Shown here: positions 20,719-29,319 of the stretch, piece after piece | Layout: each line of letters opens with the position of its first letter | How positions within the stretch are numbered: position 1 is the first letter of the stretch | DNA from: Sandaracinobacteroides saxicola | Lineage (GTDB): Bacteria; Pseudomonadota; Alphaproteobacteria; Sphingomonadales; Sphingomonadaceae | DNA: 64,000 nucleotides | Direction: 5' to 3' | Assembly: GCF_014117445.1 (NCBI RefSeq) | Contig: NZ_CP059851.1 | Location: 1,612,001 to 1,676,000, forward strand | Notes under the pieces: generated by a model | Database searches by the model: none | Seen by the model: only the letters and a program-made list of their open reading frames with translations | Told to the model about the DNA's origin: nothing | Program-made: the position numbers and the translations under genes

Positions 20719-21555
20719 TCATGATCGGAGGGCCTGATACACAAGCGGATTGAGCGGGCTGTCCGCAATCGCGCCGGGTTCGCGGCCGCCAAGGAACTTG
20801 ATCCGGTCATGCTCCTGATGCGGGTTGCTCGGCTGGGCGACGCGCATGCCATCGGCGAAATATGTCACGATCATCGCCTCGCGCAGCGTGTTGGAAAAGT
20901 TCGCGCCCGCGGCATGCAATGTCCAGCCGTAATGGAAGCTGATGTCACCGGCACGCATCGGCACGCTGGCAACGACCGGGATATTCTCGGCTTCGATCAT
21001 CGCGCCATAGACGCGCTGCGATTCGTCCGAAATCTCGTGCTGCCCCAGAAAGCCCAGCCGGTGCGTGCCCGACGCATGCAGCATGCCACCCATATCGGCT
21101 TCGATGTTCATCAGCGGCATCCACAGCCCCAACGTCGTCGATTCGGCAAGCGGCCAATAATATTGGTCCTGATGCCATGGCGTCGGGTTGATGCCGCCGC
21201 CCGGCTCCTTGAACAGCGACTGATCGTGAAAGATGCGGACGCCTTCAACGCCCATCAGCTCGGCGGCAATCCGACCCAGGCGGGGAGACAGCACCAGCCG
21301 TTCGACGATCGGATCGCGCAGTCGCAGATTCTGCGTCTGCAGGAACGCCTTGCCGAACGCGTCGCGATCGGCGAGCGGCCGCTTCTCGGTATTGGCGGCG
21401 AAGGATGCTTCACGGATCGCGGTGCGGAAGGTCTCGACATCCTCCGCAGTGAACACTTGGGGCAATAGGACATGTCCGTCGCGGCGGAAACACGCGATCG
21501 CATCGGCTGGAAGGTCGTAAAACGCCTCGGTCCGTTCCCGCAATTCGGTCGCCAT
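20719..21555 (-). CDS. Phytanoyl-CoA dioxygenase family protein (Fe(II)/2-oxoglutarate oxygenase)
   Basis: The product has 278 residues. It shows the iron-binding triad in order: HQD in TPWHQDQYYWP and the distal His in HYGWTLHAAGANFS, with a following Arg (NTLREAMIVTYFADG) for 2-oxoglutarate. Such enzymes hydroxylate small molecules. The ATG at 21555 gives MATELRERTEAF; the frame extends 18 codons upstream without support. It is divergent from the AraD1 gene and precedes dgoK in the same direction, which suggests that it modifies a sugar-acid-related substrate. The exact reaction is unknown. Confidence 0.83.
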   Translation of the reverse strand: MATELRERTEAFYDLPADAIACFRRDGHVLLPQVFTAEDVETFRTAIREASFAANTEKRPLADRDAFGKAFLQTQNLRLRDPIVERLVLSPRLGRIAAELMGVEGVRIFHDQSLFKEPGGGINPTPWHQDQYYWPLAESTTLGLWMPLMNIEADMGGMLHASGTHRLGFLGQHEISDESQRVYGAMIEAENIPVVASVPMRAGDISFHYGWTLHAAGANFSNTLREAMIVTYFADGMRVAQPSNPHQEHDRIKFLGGREPGAIADSPLNPLVYQALRS

Positions 21556-21580
21556 TGCACATCCTCTCGACTTCCGGGAT

Positions 21581-21592
21581 TTGTATGATAAA
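21581..21592. promoter_or_regulatory. Possible FadR-type operator in the divergent gap
   Basis: TTGTATGATAAA lies between the divergent dioxygenase and AraD1 starts. It is a near match to the FadR-subfamily pattern TNGTNNNACNA with one departure. The neighbouring GntR regulator would be the natural ligand. This is a weak call. Confidence 0.25.
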
Positions 21593-21703
21593 TGACGGAC
21601 ACCCGTCAACGCGACCGGAGGAATCAGTCATTCAAATCGCCGGCATCACAACGCGCCTGGTCCTGGCCGGCGGTCCATCATGATTGACATGAAGGAAAGG
21701 GCG

Positions 21704-22687
21704 ATGCTGCTGGTGCAGTTCCGTGACGCAAACGGCGCGGCGGTATGCGGGCTGCTCGATGGTGATATCGTCCGGGCGCATGCGGCGTCGCGCTCGACCT
21801 ACGACCATGTCCGCGACTGCCTGGCCGCCGGACAGGGGTTGATCGACAGCGCGGATGCGTTCGGTGGCGCAGCCATGGGCTTTGCTGATCTTGCGGCGGG
21901 CGAACGCCTGCTTCCCCCGCTGACGCATCCCGATCCGCGCCGCTGCCTCGTCAGCGGTACGGGGCTCACGCATCGCGGCAGCGCCGACACCCGCGCGTTG
22001 ATGCACATGCCCGACGATGCCGCCGCGTCCGATACCATGCGGCTGTTCACGGCGGGCGTGAAGGGCGGACGGCCCGCGGGCGACGCGCCCGGCGTCCTGC
22101 CCGAATGGTTCTACAAGGGCGATGGCGACAGCATCGTTGCGCCGGGGGCGGCGATGCCCTCACCCGGTTTCGCCCTGGCGGACGGCGAAGAGCCCGAACT
22201 GGCGATGCTCTATGTCATCGACAACAACGGTATCCCACGCCGCATCGGCAGCGCGATCGGCAATGAATTTTCGGATCACGAGACCGAGCGGTTGAACTAT
22301 CTCTATCTCGCGCATTCGAAGCTGCGCGACTGTTCGTTCGGGCCGGCGCTCAGGGTCGGCGCCCCACCCGCCGACATTCATGGCGAAACCCGCATCCTGC
22401 GCGCCGGTCGCGAAGTCTGGCGCAAGCGGTTTGCGACAGGTGAGGCGAACATGACGCACAACCTCGCCAATCTCGAGCATCATCATTTCCGCTACGCCCG
22501 TCATTGCCGCCCGGGCGACGTCCATGTCCACTTCCTCGGAACCGCCGTGCTGAGCTTTGCCGACGGGTTCATGGTCGACGATGGCGACGTCATCGAGATC
22601 GGCGCCGACAGCTATGGCCCGCCGCTGCGCAACGTCGTGCGACGCGCACCGGACGGGACCGTGATGACGAAAGTGCAGCCCGCATGA
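21704..22687 (+). CDS. AraD1/GguC-type fumarylacetoacetate hydrolase-fold protein
   Basis: The product has 327 residues with the family stretch EPELAMLYVIDNNG, RRIGSAIGNEFSDHETERLN, LAHSKLRDCSFGPAL and NLEHHHFRYARHCRPGDVHV. Members of this group are linked to 2-keto-3-deoxy-pentonate (arabonate-type) dehydration, giving semialdehydes. In-frame ATGs lie at 21680 and 21692; 21704 is chosen because GGAAAGG stands just before it and the protein then starts MLLVQFRDANG. Its stop overlaps the next ATG by four bases. With the adjacent enolase-superfamily dehydratase it probably processes a sugar acid. Confidence 0.82.
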   Translation: MLLVQFRDANGAAVCGLLDGDIVRAHAASRSTYDHVRDCLAAGQGLIDSADAFGGAAMGFADLAAGERLLPPLTHPDPRRCLVSGTGLTHRGSADTRALMHMPDDAAASDTMRLFTAGVKGGRPAGDAPGVLPEWFYKGDGDSIVAPGAAMPSPGFALADGEEPELAMLYVIDNNGIPRRIGSAIGNEFSDHETERLNYLYLAHSKLRDCSFGPALRVGAPPADIHGETRILRAGREVWRKRFATGEANMTHNLANLEHHHFRYARHCRPGDVHVHFLGTAVLSFADGFMVDDGDVIEIGADSYGPPLRNVVRRAPDGTVMTKVQPA

Positions 22688-23823
22688 AGATCCGCAGCAT
22701 CAAGGCCTGGGCCGTCGCGGGCCCCTTGAGCGACCTGTGCTTCGCCAAGGTCGAAACCGACAACGGCCTGTTCGGCTGGGGCGAGGGATCGCTGCCCGGC
22801 AAGTGCGAGGGCGTGGCGGCTTCGGTGCGCGAGATGGCCCATCTGATTGCGGGCATGGACGCGCGGCGGATCGAGCATGTCTGGCAGCGGATGGTGCGCC
22901 ACAGCTATTGGAAGGCCGGGCCGATCCTCAGTTCCGCCGTCTCGGCGATCGACATGGCGTTGTGGGACATTCGCGGGAAATATCATGACGCGCCGGTTCA
23001 TGAATTGCTCGGCGGCGCGCTGCGCGACCGCATCTGGCTTTACGCCAACCTAGGGCTGTCCAGCGAGCCGGAGGTGCTGCGCGAGCGTGCCCGCGGCGCC
23101 CTGGCGGTGGGCTACACCGCGGTCAAATTCTATCCCCTCCCCCCGGTGATGAGCCTGGAAGGCCCCGCCGCCTACCGCACGGTGGTCGCCTGCTGCGAGG
23201 CGGTGCGCGACGAGATCGGCCCCGACGGCGTTTTCTGCCTCGACTTCCATGGCCGCTGCACCCCCAATGTCGCGGTCCAGATGGAGGCGGCCGTCCGGCA
23301 CACCCGTCCGCACTGGATCGAGGAGCCGACCGCGCCCGAGGATGTCGGTGCCCTGCAACGCTGCCAGGAGAAGTTCCTCACGCCGCTGGCGGTCGGCGAA
23401 CGCTACAACAGCCGCTGGCAGTTCCGCGAGATTTTCGAGCGGCGGCTGGCGGACGTCGTGCAGCCCGACGTCGCCAACTGCTATGGCATTTCCGAGATGC
23501 ACCGGATCGCGGCGATGGCCGAAACCTATGGCGTTGGCTACGCACCGCACAACCCCAATGGTCCGGTGCAGGCTCAGGCCAGCCTGCACCTGGCGGCGGC
23601 GGCGCAGAACTTCTCGATTCTGGAGCATCGCCACGATCTGATCGATGACATGGCGAAATTCGCCTCCGTGTCGCCGCGCAGCACCGGTGACGGCTGGGCG
23701 GCGATCCCGGAAGGCCCCGGCCTTGGCATCGAACTCGACGAAACGGCGCTCGACGCCATGCCGATCGGTGACCGCTGGGTGGCCGAAAGTCATCGCCGCG
23801 ACGGTTCGATCGGCGACTGGTGA
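22684..23823 (+). CDS. Galactonate dehydratase-like enolase superfamily enzyme
   Basis: The product has 379 residues. MKIRSIKAWAVAGPLSD starts a capping domain, followed by a TIM barrel with metal ligands in CLDFHGR, WIEEP and VGERYNSR, and the His in GYAPHNPNGPVQAQASLHLA. This arrangement is that of DgoD-type acid-sugar dehydratases, which remove water from an aldonate to give a 2-keto-3-deoxy acid. Linkage to dgoK and a FadR-type regulator favours D-galactonate or a near relative, but specificity within this superfamily is hard to read. It overlaps the previous gene (ATGA). Confidence 0.82.
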   Translation: MKIRSIKAWAVAGPLSDLCFAKVETDNGLFGWGEGSLPGKCEGVAASVREMAHLIAGMDARRIEHVWQRMVRHSYWKAGPILSSAVSAIDMALWDIRGKYHDAPVHELLGGALRDRIWLYANLGLSSEPEVLRERARGALAVGYTAVKFYPLPPVMSLEGPAAYRTVVACCEAVRDEIGPDGVFCLDFHGRCTPNVAVQMEAAVRHTRPHWIEEPTAPEDVGALQRCQEKFLTPLAVGERYNSRWQFREIFERRLADVVQPDVANCYGISEMHRIAAMAETYGVGYAPHNPNGPVQAQASLHLAAAAQNFSILEHRHDLIDDMAKFASVSPRSTGDGWAAIPEGPGLGIELDETALDAMPIGDRWVAESHRRDGSIGDW

Positions 23824-23846
23824 CGGCCGTCGCGCAGACATAAAAA

Positions 23847-23856
23847 GAACGCGTTC
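23847..23856. promoter_or_regulatory. GAACGCGTTC operator upstream of the symporter
   Basis: A perfect 10-base palindrome just after CATAAAAA, which could be a -10 box, 62 bases before the symporter start. The same palindrome occurs twice more around the TonB receptor promoter and once with a mismatch at 25393. Confidence 0.7.
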
Positions 23857-23917
23857 ACAAAACCGTCGCGATGGTCTAGGTTGCGTCCGCGCCGGGGATG
23901 GCGCGAGGGACCGGCCG

Positions 23918-25390
23918 TTGACGCAACCAGAAATCATTTTTGCCCGGGCACGCGAACGGGTCGGTCGGCTGCCGGTCAGCAGCAAATTCTACCAGGCGTT
24001 GGGCGGCCTGCCGGACGCCTTCAAGACCTGGGCATTCAACACCTTCCTGCTGCTCTATTACAACCAGATCCTGGGCCTGCCGGCATCCTGGGTATCGCTG
24101 GTGCTGATGCTGGCGCTGGCGGTCGATGCCGTCACCGATCCGATGGTCGGCGCCTGGTCCGACGGGCTGCGCAGCCGTTTCGGGCGACGGCACGGCATGA
24201 TGTACGCCTCGATCCTGCCGCTCGGCCTGTCGCTGTTTGCCATCTTCAACCCGCCGTCCGGCCTGTCTCACCCCGGGCTGGTGGCATGGCTGGCGCTGTT
24301 CGCCATCGGTGCTCGGGTGGCGATGACCTTCTTCCTGATTCCCTGGTCGGCGCTGTTCCCCGAACTGACCGACGACTATGCCGAACGCAGCGAGGTGCTG
24401 ACCTGGCGCTATCTGGTGAGTGGCGCCGGAACGGTGCTGTTCACCGTCGCCGTCTGGTCCTATATCTTCCCCAGCAGCGCCCGCTTCACGCCGGGGCAGC
24501 TGAACCCGCAGGGCTATCCGATCTTCGCGCTGGTGCTATCGCTCAGCGTCATGGCGGCGGCGTTGCTGACGACCGCATTGACCCAGCGCGAAATCCCCTA
24601 TCTGCGCCAGCCGGCGGTCGGCACCCGCTTCAGCCTGCGGCTGACGCTGCGTGATACGCTGGGCACGCTGCGCAACCCGGATTTCCGCATCCTCTTCATC
24701 GGCCTGCTGCTCTCCTCCACGATCAGCGGCACGCTGGGAGCGCTGGACATCTACATGATGACCTATTTCTGGGGGCTGACGCCCGAGCAGCTGCGCTGGT
24801 TCGCCATCGGCGGGATCGGCGGGATCATCGCCTTCGCCCTGATCCCGGCATTGCAGAAACGGTTGGACAAGAAGCACCTGTTGATCGCCGCGATGATGAT
24901 CAGTCTCGTGAACGGGCTGGCCTTCATCGGCATGCGCTTCGCCGGCGTACTGCCGCCGGCGGACGATCCGTGGCTGCTGCGCATCCTGCTTGCCAATGAA
25001 GTGTTCCGCATCGCGCTCGCCTTCGTCATCGGCGTGATGTTCGTGTCGATGATCGCCGACACCATCGATGCCCAGGAACTGCACAGCGGCCGTCGCCAGG
25101 AAGGCGTGTTCTCGGCCGCCATCTCCTTCGCCAACAAGGCGATCTCCGGGCTGGGAATCCTCGCTGCCGGCATCCTCCTCGACCTGATGGTCAGGCTGCC
25201 GCCCGGCGTCACCCCGGCCACCCTGCCCCCGGGCGCCGCGGGCCGGCTGGGACTGACCGTCATGGCCGTGTCCCTGCTCTACCTGCTGCCCTTCTGGATC
25301 GCCTCACGCTACAGCATCTCCCGCGCGCGCCACCGCGAAATCCTGTACGCCTTGGCGGAACGGCGGACCGCGGGCCTTGCGCCGAATTAA
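23918..25390 (+). CDS. GPH-type MFS sugar:cation symporter
   Basis: The product has 490 residues and about 12 membrane segments. FNTFLLLYYNQILGLPASWV, AVTDPMVGAWSDGLRSRFGR and GRRHGMM are typical of the glycoside-pentoside-hexuronide symporters, which bring glycosides or uronates across the inner membrane with H+ or Na+. The chosen start is TTG 23918 with GAGGGA eight bases earlier; the longer frame runs back into the dehydratase gene. A GAACGCGTTC site precedes it. Its cargo is probably the sugar or oligosaccharide brought in by the TonB receptor at 26.9 kb that carries the same operator. Confidence 0.88.
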   Translation: MTQPEIIFARARERVGRLPVSSKFYQALGGLPDAFKTWAFNTFLLLYYNQILGLPASWVSLVLMLALAVDAVTDPMVGAWSDGLRSRFGRRHGMMYASILPLGLSLFAIFNPPSGLSHPGLVAWLALFAIGARVAMTFFLIPWSALFPELTDDYAERSEVLTWRYLVSGAGTVLFTVAVWSYIFPSSARFTPGQLNPQGYPIFALVLSLSVMAAALLTTALTQREIPYLRQPAVGTRFSLRLTLRDTLGTLRNPDFRILFIGLLLSSTISGTLGALDIYMMTYFWGLTPEQLRWFAIGGIGGIIAFALIPALQKRLDKKHLLIAAMMISLVNGLAFIGMRFAGVLPPADDPWLLRILLANEVFRIALAFVIGVMFVSMIADTIDAQELHSGRRQEGVFSAAISFANKAISGLGILAAGILLDLMVRLPPGVTPATLPPGAAGRLGLTVMAVSLLYLLPFWIASRYSISRARHREILYALAERRTAGLAPN

Positions 25391-25392
25391 AT

Positions 25393-25402
25393 GAACGCGT
25401 AC
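25393..25402. promoter_or_regulatory. GAACGCGTAC, one-mismatch copy of the operator
   Basis: It lies three bases after the symporter stop and 51 bases before the preferred start of the COQ4-like gene. It differs from GAACGCGTTC at one base. Confidence 0.45.
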
Positions 25403-25453
25403 AATAAATTCAATGACGCCATGCGCGCGTCATGCTCCAACGGGATTTCAACG

Positions 25454-26146
25454 ATGACCCCTGCCCTTGACCGCGACTTCGCACAGCATCTGCTGAATAC
25501 CTACGACGATCCCGGCGCGCACGGCGTCCACCTGCTGTTCAACCAGTGGTGGCGCTATGCGCCCGAGCCGGCGATTGCCGCCTATGCCGCCGATTTCGCG
25601 CGCCTGCCCGACCAGCGCGAGTTCGTCGAGCGTCACTATTTCGCCGAGCCGCTCGACCTGGACGGGCTGGCCGCCTATCCCGCCGGCACGCTTGGGCGGG
25701 ACTATCATGATTTCATCGTGGACAACCGCCTCGAGAAGAATATCGCCATCAATTACAGGCAGTTCCACGAGATGTTGCAGGCGTCGGGGCAACTCGACCG
25801 CATGCCTGCCGAGCTGCGCTACGCCATCATCCGCGGCTTTCAGGTGCATGACCTGCTGCACGTCCTGACCGGCTATCCCGCGACCGGGCCGGGGGAGATC
25901 GCCTTGCAGGCTTTCTGCCTGGCGCAAATCCGCTTCCCCTATTTCGCGATGTGGATGTCGGTGGTGACGACGCGGATGACGTTTCTCGATCCGCAGCAGA
26001 TCGTGCCGATGATGGACGCCATCAGCGATGGCTGGCGACGGGGCCGGCAGGCGCGCAACATCCAGTTTGCGGAATGGGAGCGGATGCTGGACCAGCCGAC
26101 CGCGGAGCTGCGCGCACGGCATGACCTGCAAGCTGCGATGCACTAA
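25454..26146 (+). CDS. COQ4-like protein
   Basis: The product has 230 residues. The stretch GFQVHDLLHVLTGYPATGPG and the Glu right after it give HDxxH followed by E after 11 residues, the zinc motif of COQ4. COQ4 acts in ubiquinone biosynthesis and has been tied to removal of the ring carboxyl. The frame extends to an ATG at 25391, but that part overlaps the operator-like site, so 25454 is preferred. It is odd to find this gene between a sugar symporter and a TetR regulator; it could be a paralogue with a different substrate. Confidence 0.75.
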   Translation: MTPALDRDFAQHLLNTYDDPGAHGVHLLFNQWWRYAPEPAIAAYAADFARLPDQREFVERHYFAEPLDLDGLAAYPAGTLGRDYHDFIVDNRLEKNIAINYRQFHEMLQASGQLDRMPAELRYAIIRGFQVHDLLHVLTGYPATGPGEIALQAFCLAQIRFPYFAMWMSVVTTRMTFLDPQQIVPMMDAISDGWRRGRQARNIQFAEWERMLDQPTAELRARHDLQAAMH

Positions 26147-26213
26147 CCGTTCCCAAATCCCCCCATGTCGCACTATGACAAAGGCCGGTGACATCAGGGA
26201 CAAGGAACGGGCC

Positions 26214-26828
26214 ATGGGCCGGCCGGCATTGAGCGAATTGCAGCGGACCGAAGCGCGGCGGCGCATTCGTGACGCGGCGCTGGACATCTATCGCGAAGGC
26301 GGGGTCGAGGCGGTGTCGATCCGGTCGGTGGCGCAGCGCGTGGGGGTGGCCGCCTCCGGCATCTATTCCTATTTCGACAGCCGGCAGGCGCTGATCGAAT
26401 CGCTGTGGCTCGACCCCGTGCTGGCCACCGTGCAGCAGATGATCGATGTTGCCGCGCAGACCCCCGATCCCATCGCGCGGATCGAGCGGGTGCTGCGCAT
26501 CTATATCGACTTCGCGCGCGACAATCCGGACGTCTATCGCGGTGCCTTCCTGTATGTGCGGCCCGACTCGGCCGCCGCCGTGCCGGGGCGCAACCTCTCT
26601 GAACTGCCCTTCCACACGATCATGCGTGATGCCATCGACGAGGCGCAGCGCGACAACCGCGCCGGTGAGGGCGATCCCGCGCTGATGGCACAATTGCTGT
26701 GGGCCGGGCTGCACGGCGCGCTGGCGCTGCCGGTCAATGTCGAGCATTGGGCGTTCGCGCCGCAGCCGGCGCTTGCCGAGGCCATGATCGATCTGCTGCT
26801 GCGCGGGATCCGCTGCGTGGCTTTCTGA
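26214..26828 (+). CDS. TetR family transcriptional regulator
   Basis: The product has 204 residues. The N-terminal helix-turn-helix is clear (RRRIRDAALDIYREGGVEAV, SIRSVAQRVGVAASGIYSYF), followed by an all-helical ligand domain with the WHG-type feature LLWAGLHGALALP. ATG 26214 has AAGGAA before it and is preferred over ATG 26175. The gene sits directly before two GAACGCGTTC palindromes and a TonB receptor, so it is one candidate to bind them. The compact palindrome with a central CG is also typical of LacI-type repressors, which are absent here. Confidence 0.86.
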   Translation: MGRPALSELQRTEARRRIRDAALDIYREGGVEAVSIRSVAQRVGVAASGIYSYFDSRQALIESLWLDPVLATVQQMIDVAAQTPDPIARIERVLRIYIDFARDNPDVYRGAFLYVRPDSAAAVPGRNLSELPFHTIMRDAIDEAQRDNRAGEGDPALMAQLLWAGLHGALALPVNVEHWAFAPQPALAEAMIDLLLRGIRCVAF

Positions 26829-26838
26829 GAACGCGTTC
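26829..26838. promoter_or_regulatory. Upstream GAACGCGTTC operator of the TonB receptor
   Basis: A perfect palindrome starting right after the TetR stop and lying 11 bases ahead of a possible -35 box (TTGACC at 26849). Its centre is 55 bases from the downstream copy, about five helix turns. Confidence 0.72.
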
Positions 26839-26883
26839 AATTTAATCCTTGACCCACCCTCGTCGCTTCGGCACATAAATAAA

Positions 26884-26893
26884 GAACGCGTTC
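26884..26893. promoter_or_regulatory. Downstream GAACGCGTTC operator of the TonB receptor
   Basis: A perfect palindrome just after CATAAATAAA, which may be the -10 region, so bound protein would block transcription start. The CATAAA-to-palindrome layout matches the one ahead of the symporter gene. Confidence 0.72.
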
Positions 26894-26928
26894 AAAAAAA
26901 CACGGGCGCGCCTCGGGGGAGGATGGTC

Positions 26929-29307
26929 ATGGGCGGAATGGGCAGATCCGGGAGCACTGTTCTACTGCTTGCGCTGGGCGGCATGGCATCGACACAGACG
27001 GCGGCACAGACAGCGACGCGCGTGGAGGCCGCGCCACCCACCATCATCGTCACCGCGGAGAAGCGCGATGCGCCGCTGCTGACCACGCCGGCCTCGGTCG
27101 GGGTGATCGGCGACGCCGCGATCGGCAACGCTTTTCTGGTCGATACCATCGACCTGACATTGCTCGACCCGTCGCTGACCATCGGCGGCGGGCGCATCCG
27201 CATCCGCGGCGTGGGCACCGACGCCTTCGACGTGGCGGCGGAACCCAGCGTGTCGTTCGCGGTCGATGGCGTGGTGCTCGGTCGCACCGGCCAGGCATTC
27301 CTGGACCTGGTCGATGTCGAACGGGTGGAGGTGCTGCGCGGACCGCAAGGCACGCTCTATGGCAAGAATGTGTCGGCCGGGCTGGTCAATGTCATCACCA
27401 AGGCGCCGTCGCGTCGGCTGGAGGCGGAGGCCGAGTTGATCGCGGTGGAACAGGGCGAGTATCAGGTGAAGGCCGCCGTATCGGGGCCGGTCAGCGAACG
27501 GCTGCGGCTGCGCCTGTCGGGCAGCTACAAGCGGATCGGCGATTTCCTGGAAAACCCGGTGATCGGGCGCAAGACCAACGGCGACGAAAGCTGGACGGTG
27601 CGCGGCAAGGCGACGCTCGACCTGTCCGACAGCGTCGAGGCGACGCTGAGCGTCTGGACGCGCCGTGGCGACCGAACGGGGCCGGACGAGACCTTCCGCA
27701 TCGTCAGCGATCCTACGATCGCCGCCGCCATCCGCCCGGTGGTGGCGGGCATCGGCAACCGGCAGGTGGCGACCGACGGCACCAGCTTCACGCGGCTCGA
27801 CGAGACCGGTGCCATCCTCGACCTCGCCTGGCGGCCCGACGATGGCGCCACGCTGCGTTCCATCAGCGCCTTCATCGCCACGAAAACGCGCGGCAGCGAC
27901 GATGTCGACGGCCGTCCCGACCTGACACCGCTGTACAGCGGCGGCATCACACCGCTGGGCACCGCCGGGCCGATCATCCTGACACAGGCGAACCGGCAGA
28001 AGATCACGCAATATTCGCAGGAATTCCGCCTCACGTCGCCCGATGGCCCGGTGCAATATGTCGCCGGGCTCTATGGCTTCAAGCTGAGACTGGAGGACAG
28101 CCTGACACGCGCCTTCGATGTCTGCATCCCCACCGGCCTCAACCTGCTGCCGGCGCTGCCGCCGGGATCGCCCTGCTTCGATCCGGCGCTGCTGCGGGGT
28201 CAGCCGCCGGGCATCCTGCCGTTGACCACCGCCTTCGGCGCGGCGGCGGGCCGGGCGGCGGTGGACCGGGTGGTGGACACCGAAACCGCCGCGGCGTTCG
28301 GCCAGGTGGACGTGCGGGTCGCGCCGCGGCTGACGCTGACCGGGGGTCTGCAGCTGCAATATGACCGCACCGCCTTCACCGTCAGCCAGCCCTTCCCTTC
28401 GCAGCCGCCGCTGGGGTTCGGCGCCGACCTGGGGCCGACACGGGGAGCGACCGATTCGACCGCGCTGTCGGGCCGGGTCGCCGCCCGTTTCGACATCCGG
28501 CCGGACCTCAGCAGCTATGCTTCCTACACCCGCGGCTACAAGTCGCCGACCGCGAGCCTGCAGGGGGCGACGGTGGGACGGGTGGACGCGGAAACGTCGA
28601 ACGCGTTCGAAATAGGGCTGAAGGCCAATCTGGCCGACGGCCGGTTGTTCATCCAGGCGGCCGCCTTCTGGACCGACTATCGCAATTTCCAGACCGAGGC
28701 GTTCAGCCCCGCTTCCGCCAGCTTCGTGCTGACCAACGCCGGCAACACCCGCACGCGCGGCATCGAGTTGAGCCTGACCGCGCGGCCGACCCGGCACCTG
28801 AGCCTGAGCGGCGGCCTGTCCTATACCGACGCCACCATCCGGCGTTTCCCGCAGGGCCAATGTTTCGCGCCGACCGCGCTCGACCCGCGCTGCGTCACGC
28901 GCATCGTCAACGGCGCGGTGGTGCAGTCGGCCGACCTGGCTGGTGGCGACCTGCCCAATTCGCCCGACCTGAAGGTCAACCTGACGGTGCGGTACGAGGC
29001 GCCGGTGAGCGAGACGGTGACACTGTTCGGACAAGCCGCCTTCGTGTGGCAGGACAAGGTGCAATATGACCTGTCGCAGAACCCCAACACCATCCAGGGC
29101 GCCTATGGCCTGCTGGATGTCAGCGCCGGCATCGGCAGCCGTGACGAGCGCGTGCAGTTGACGCTGTTCGCGAAGAACCTGCTCGACCAGCGCTGGAGCA
29201 GCTTCATCTTCCAGGACTTTGTCCAGCGCGACAGCGTCAACATCCTGCAATTCTTCGACAAGCGATCGTCCCGCCTGTTCGGTGCCTCGTTGCGCTTCCG
29301 CTATTGA
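26929..29307 (+). CDS. TonB-dependent receptor
   Basis: The product has 792 residues: signal peptide ending near AAQT, plug domain starting PTIIVTAEKRDAPL with RIRGVGTDAF and RVEVLRGPQGTLYGKN, then a 22-strand outer-membrane barrel ending in an aromatic residue (RLFGASLRFRY). The receptor imports ligands too large for porins using TonB energy. The ribosome site GGGAGG suits ATG 26929 better than ATG 26923. The GAACGCGTTC sites link it to the symporter at 23.9 kb, suggesting one uptake route for a shared carbohydrate. Confidence 0.93.
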   Translation: MGGMGRSGSTVLLLALGGMASTQTAAQTATRVEAAPPTIIVTAEKRDAPLLTTPASVGVIGDAAIGNAFLVDTIDLTLLDPSLTIGGGRIRIRGVGTDAFDVAAEPSVSFAVDGVVLGRTGQAFLDLVDVERVEVLRGPQGTLYGKNVSAGLVNVITKAPSRRLEAEAELIAVEQGEYQVKAAVSGPVSERLRLRLSGSYKRIGDFLENPVIGRKTNGDESWTVRGKATLDLSDSVEATLSVWTRRGDRTGPDETFRIVSDPTIAAAIRPVVAGIGNRQVATDGTSFTRLDETGAILDLAWRPDDGATLRSISAFIATKTRGSDDVDGRPDLTPLYSGGITPLGTAGPIILTQANRQKITQYSQEFRLTSPDGPVQYVAGLYGFKLRLEDSLTRAFDVCIPTGLNLLPALPPGSPCFDPALLRGQPPGILPLTTAFGAAAGRAAVDRVVDTETAAAFGQVDVRVAPRLTLTGGLQLQYDRTAFTVSQPFPSQPPLGFGADLGPTRGATDSTALSGRVAARFDIRPDLSSYASYTRGYKSPTASLQGATVGRVDAETSNAFEIGLKANLADGRLFIQAAAFWTDYRNFQTEAFSPASASFVLTNAGNTRTRGIELSLTARPTRHLSLSGGLSYTDATIRRFPQGQCFAPTALDPRCVTRIVNGAVVQSADLAGGDLPNSPDLKVNLTVRYEAPVSETVTLFGQAAFVWQDKVQYDLSQNPNTIQGAYGLLDVSAGIGSRDERVQLTLFAKNLLDQRWSSFIFQDFVQRDSVNILQFFDKRSSRLFGASLRFRY

Positions 29308-29319
29308 CGACCGCCCCGC

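Noticed and set aside
26962-29250. Open frame of 762 codons opposite the TonB receptor
   Set aside because: Arg/Gln/Gly-rich antisense shadow. The receptor on the plus strand has a signal peptide, plug and barrel end.
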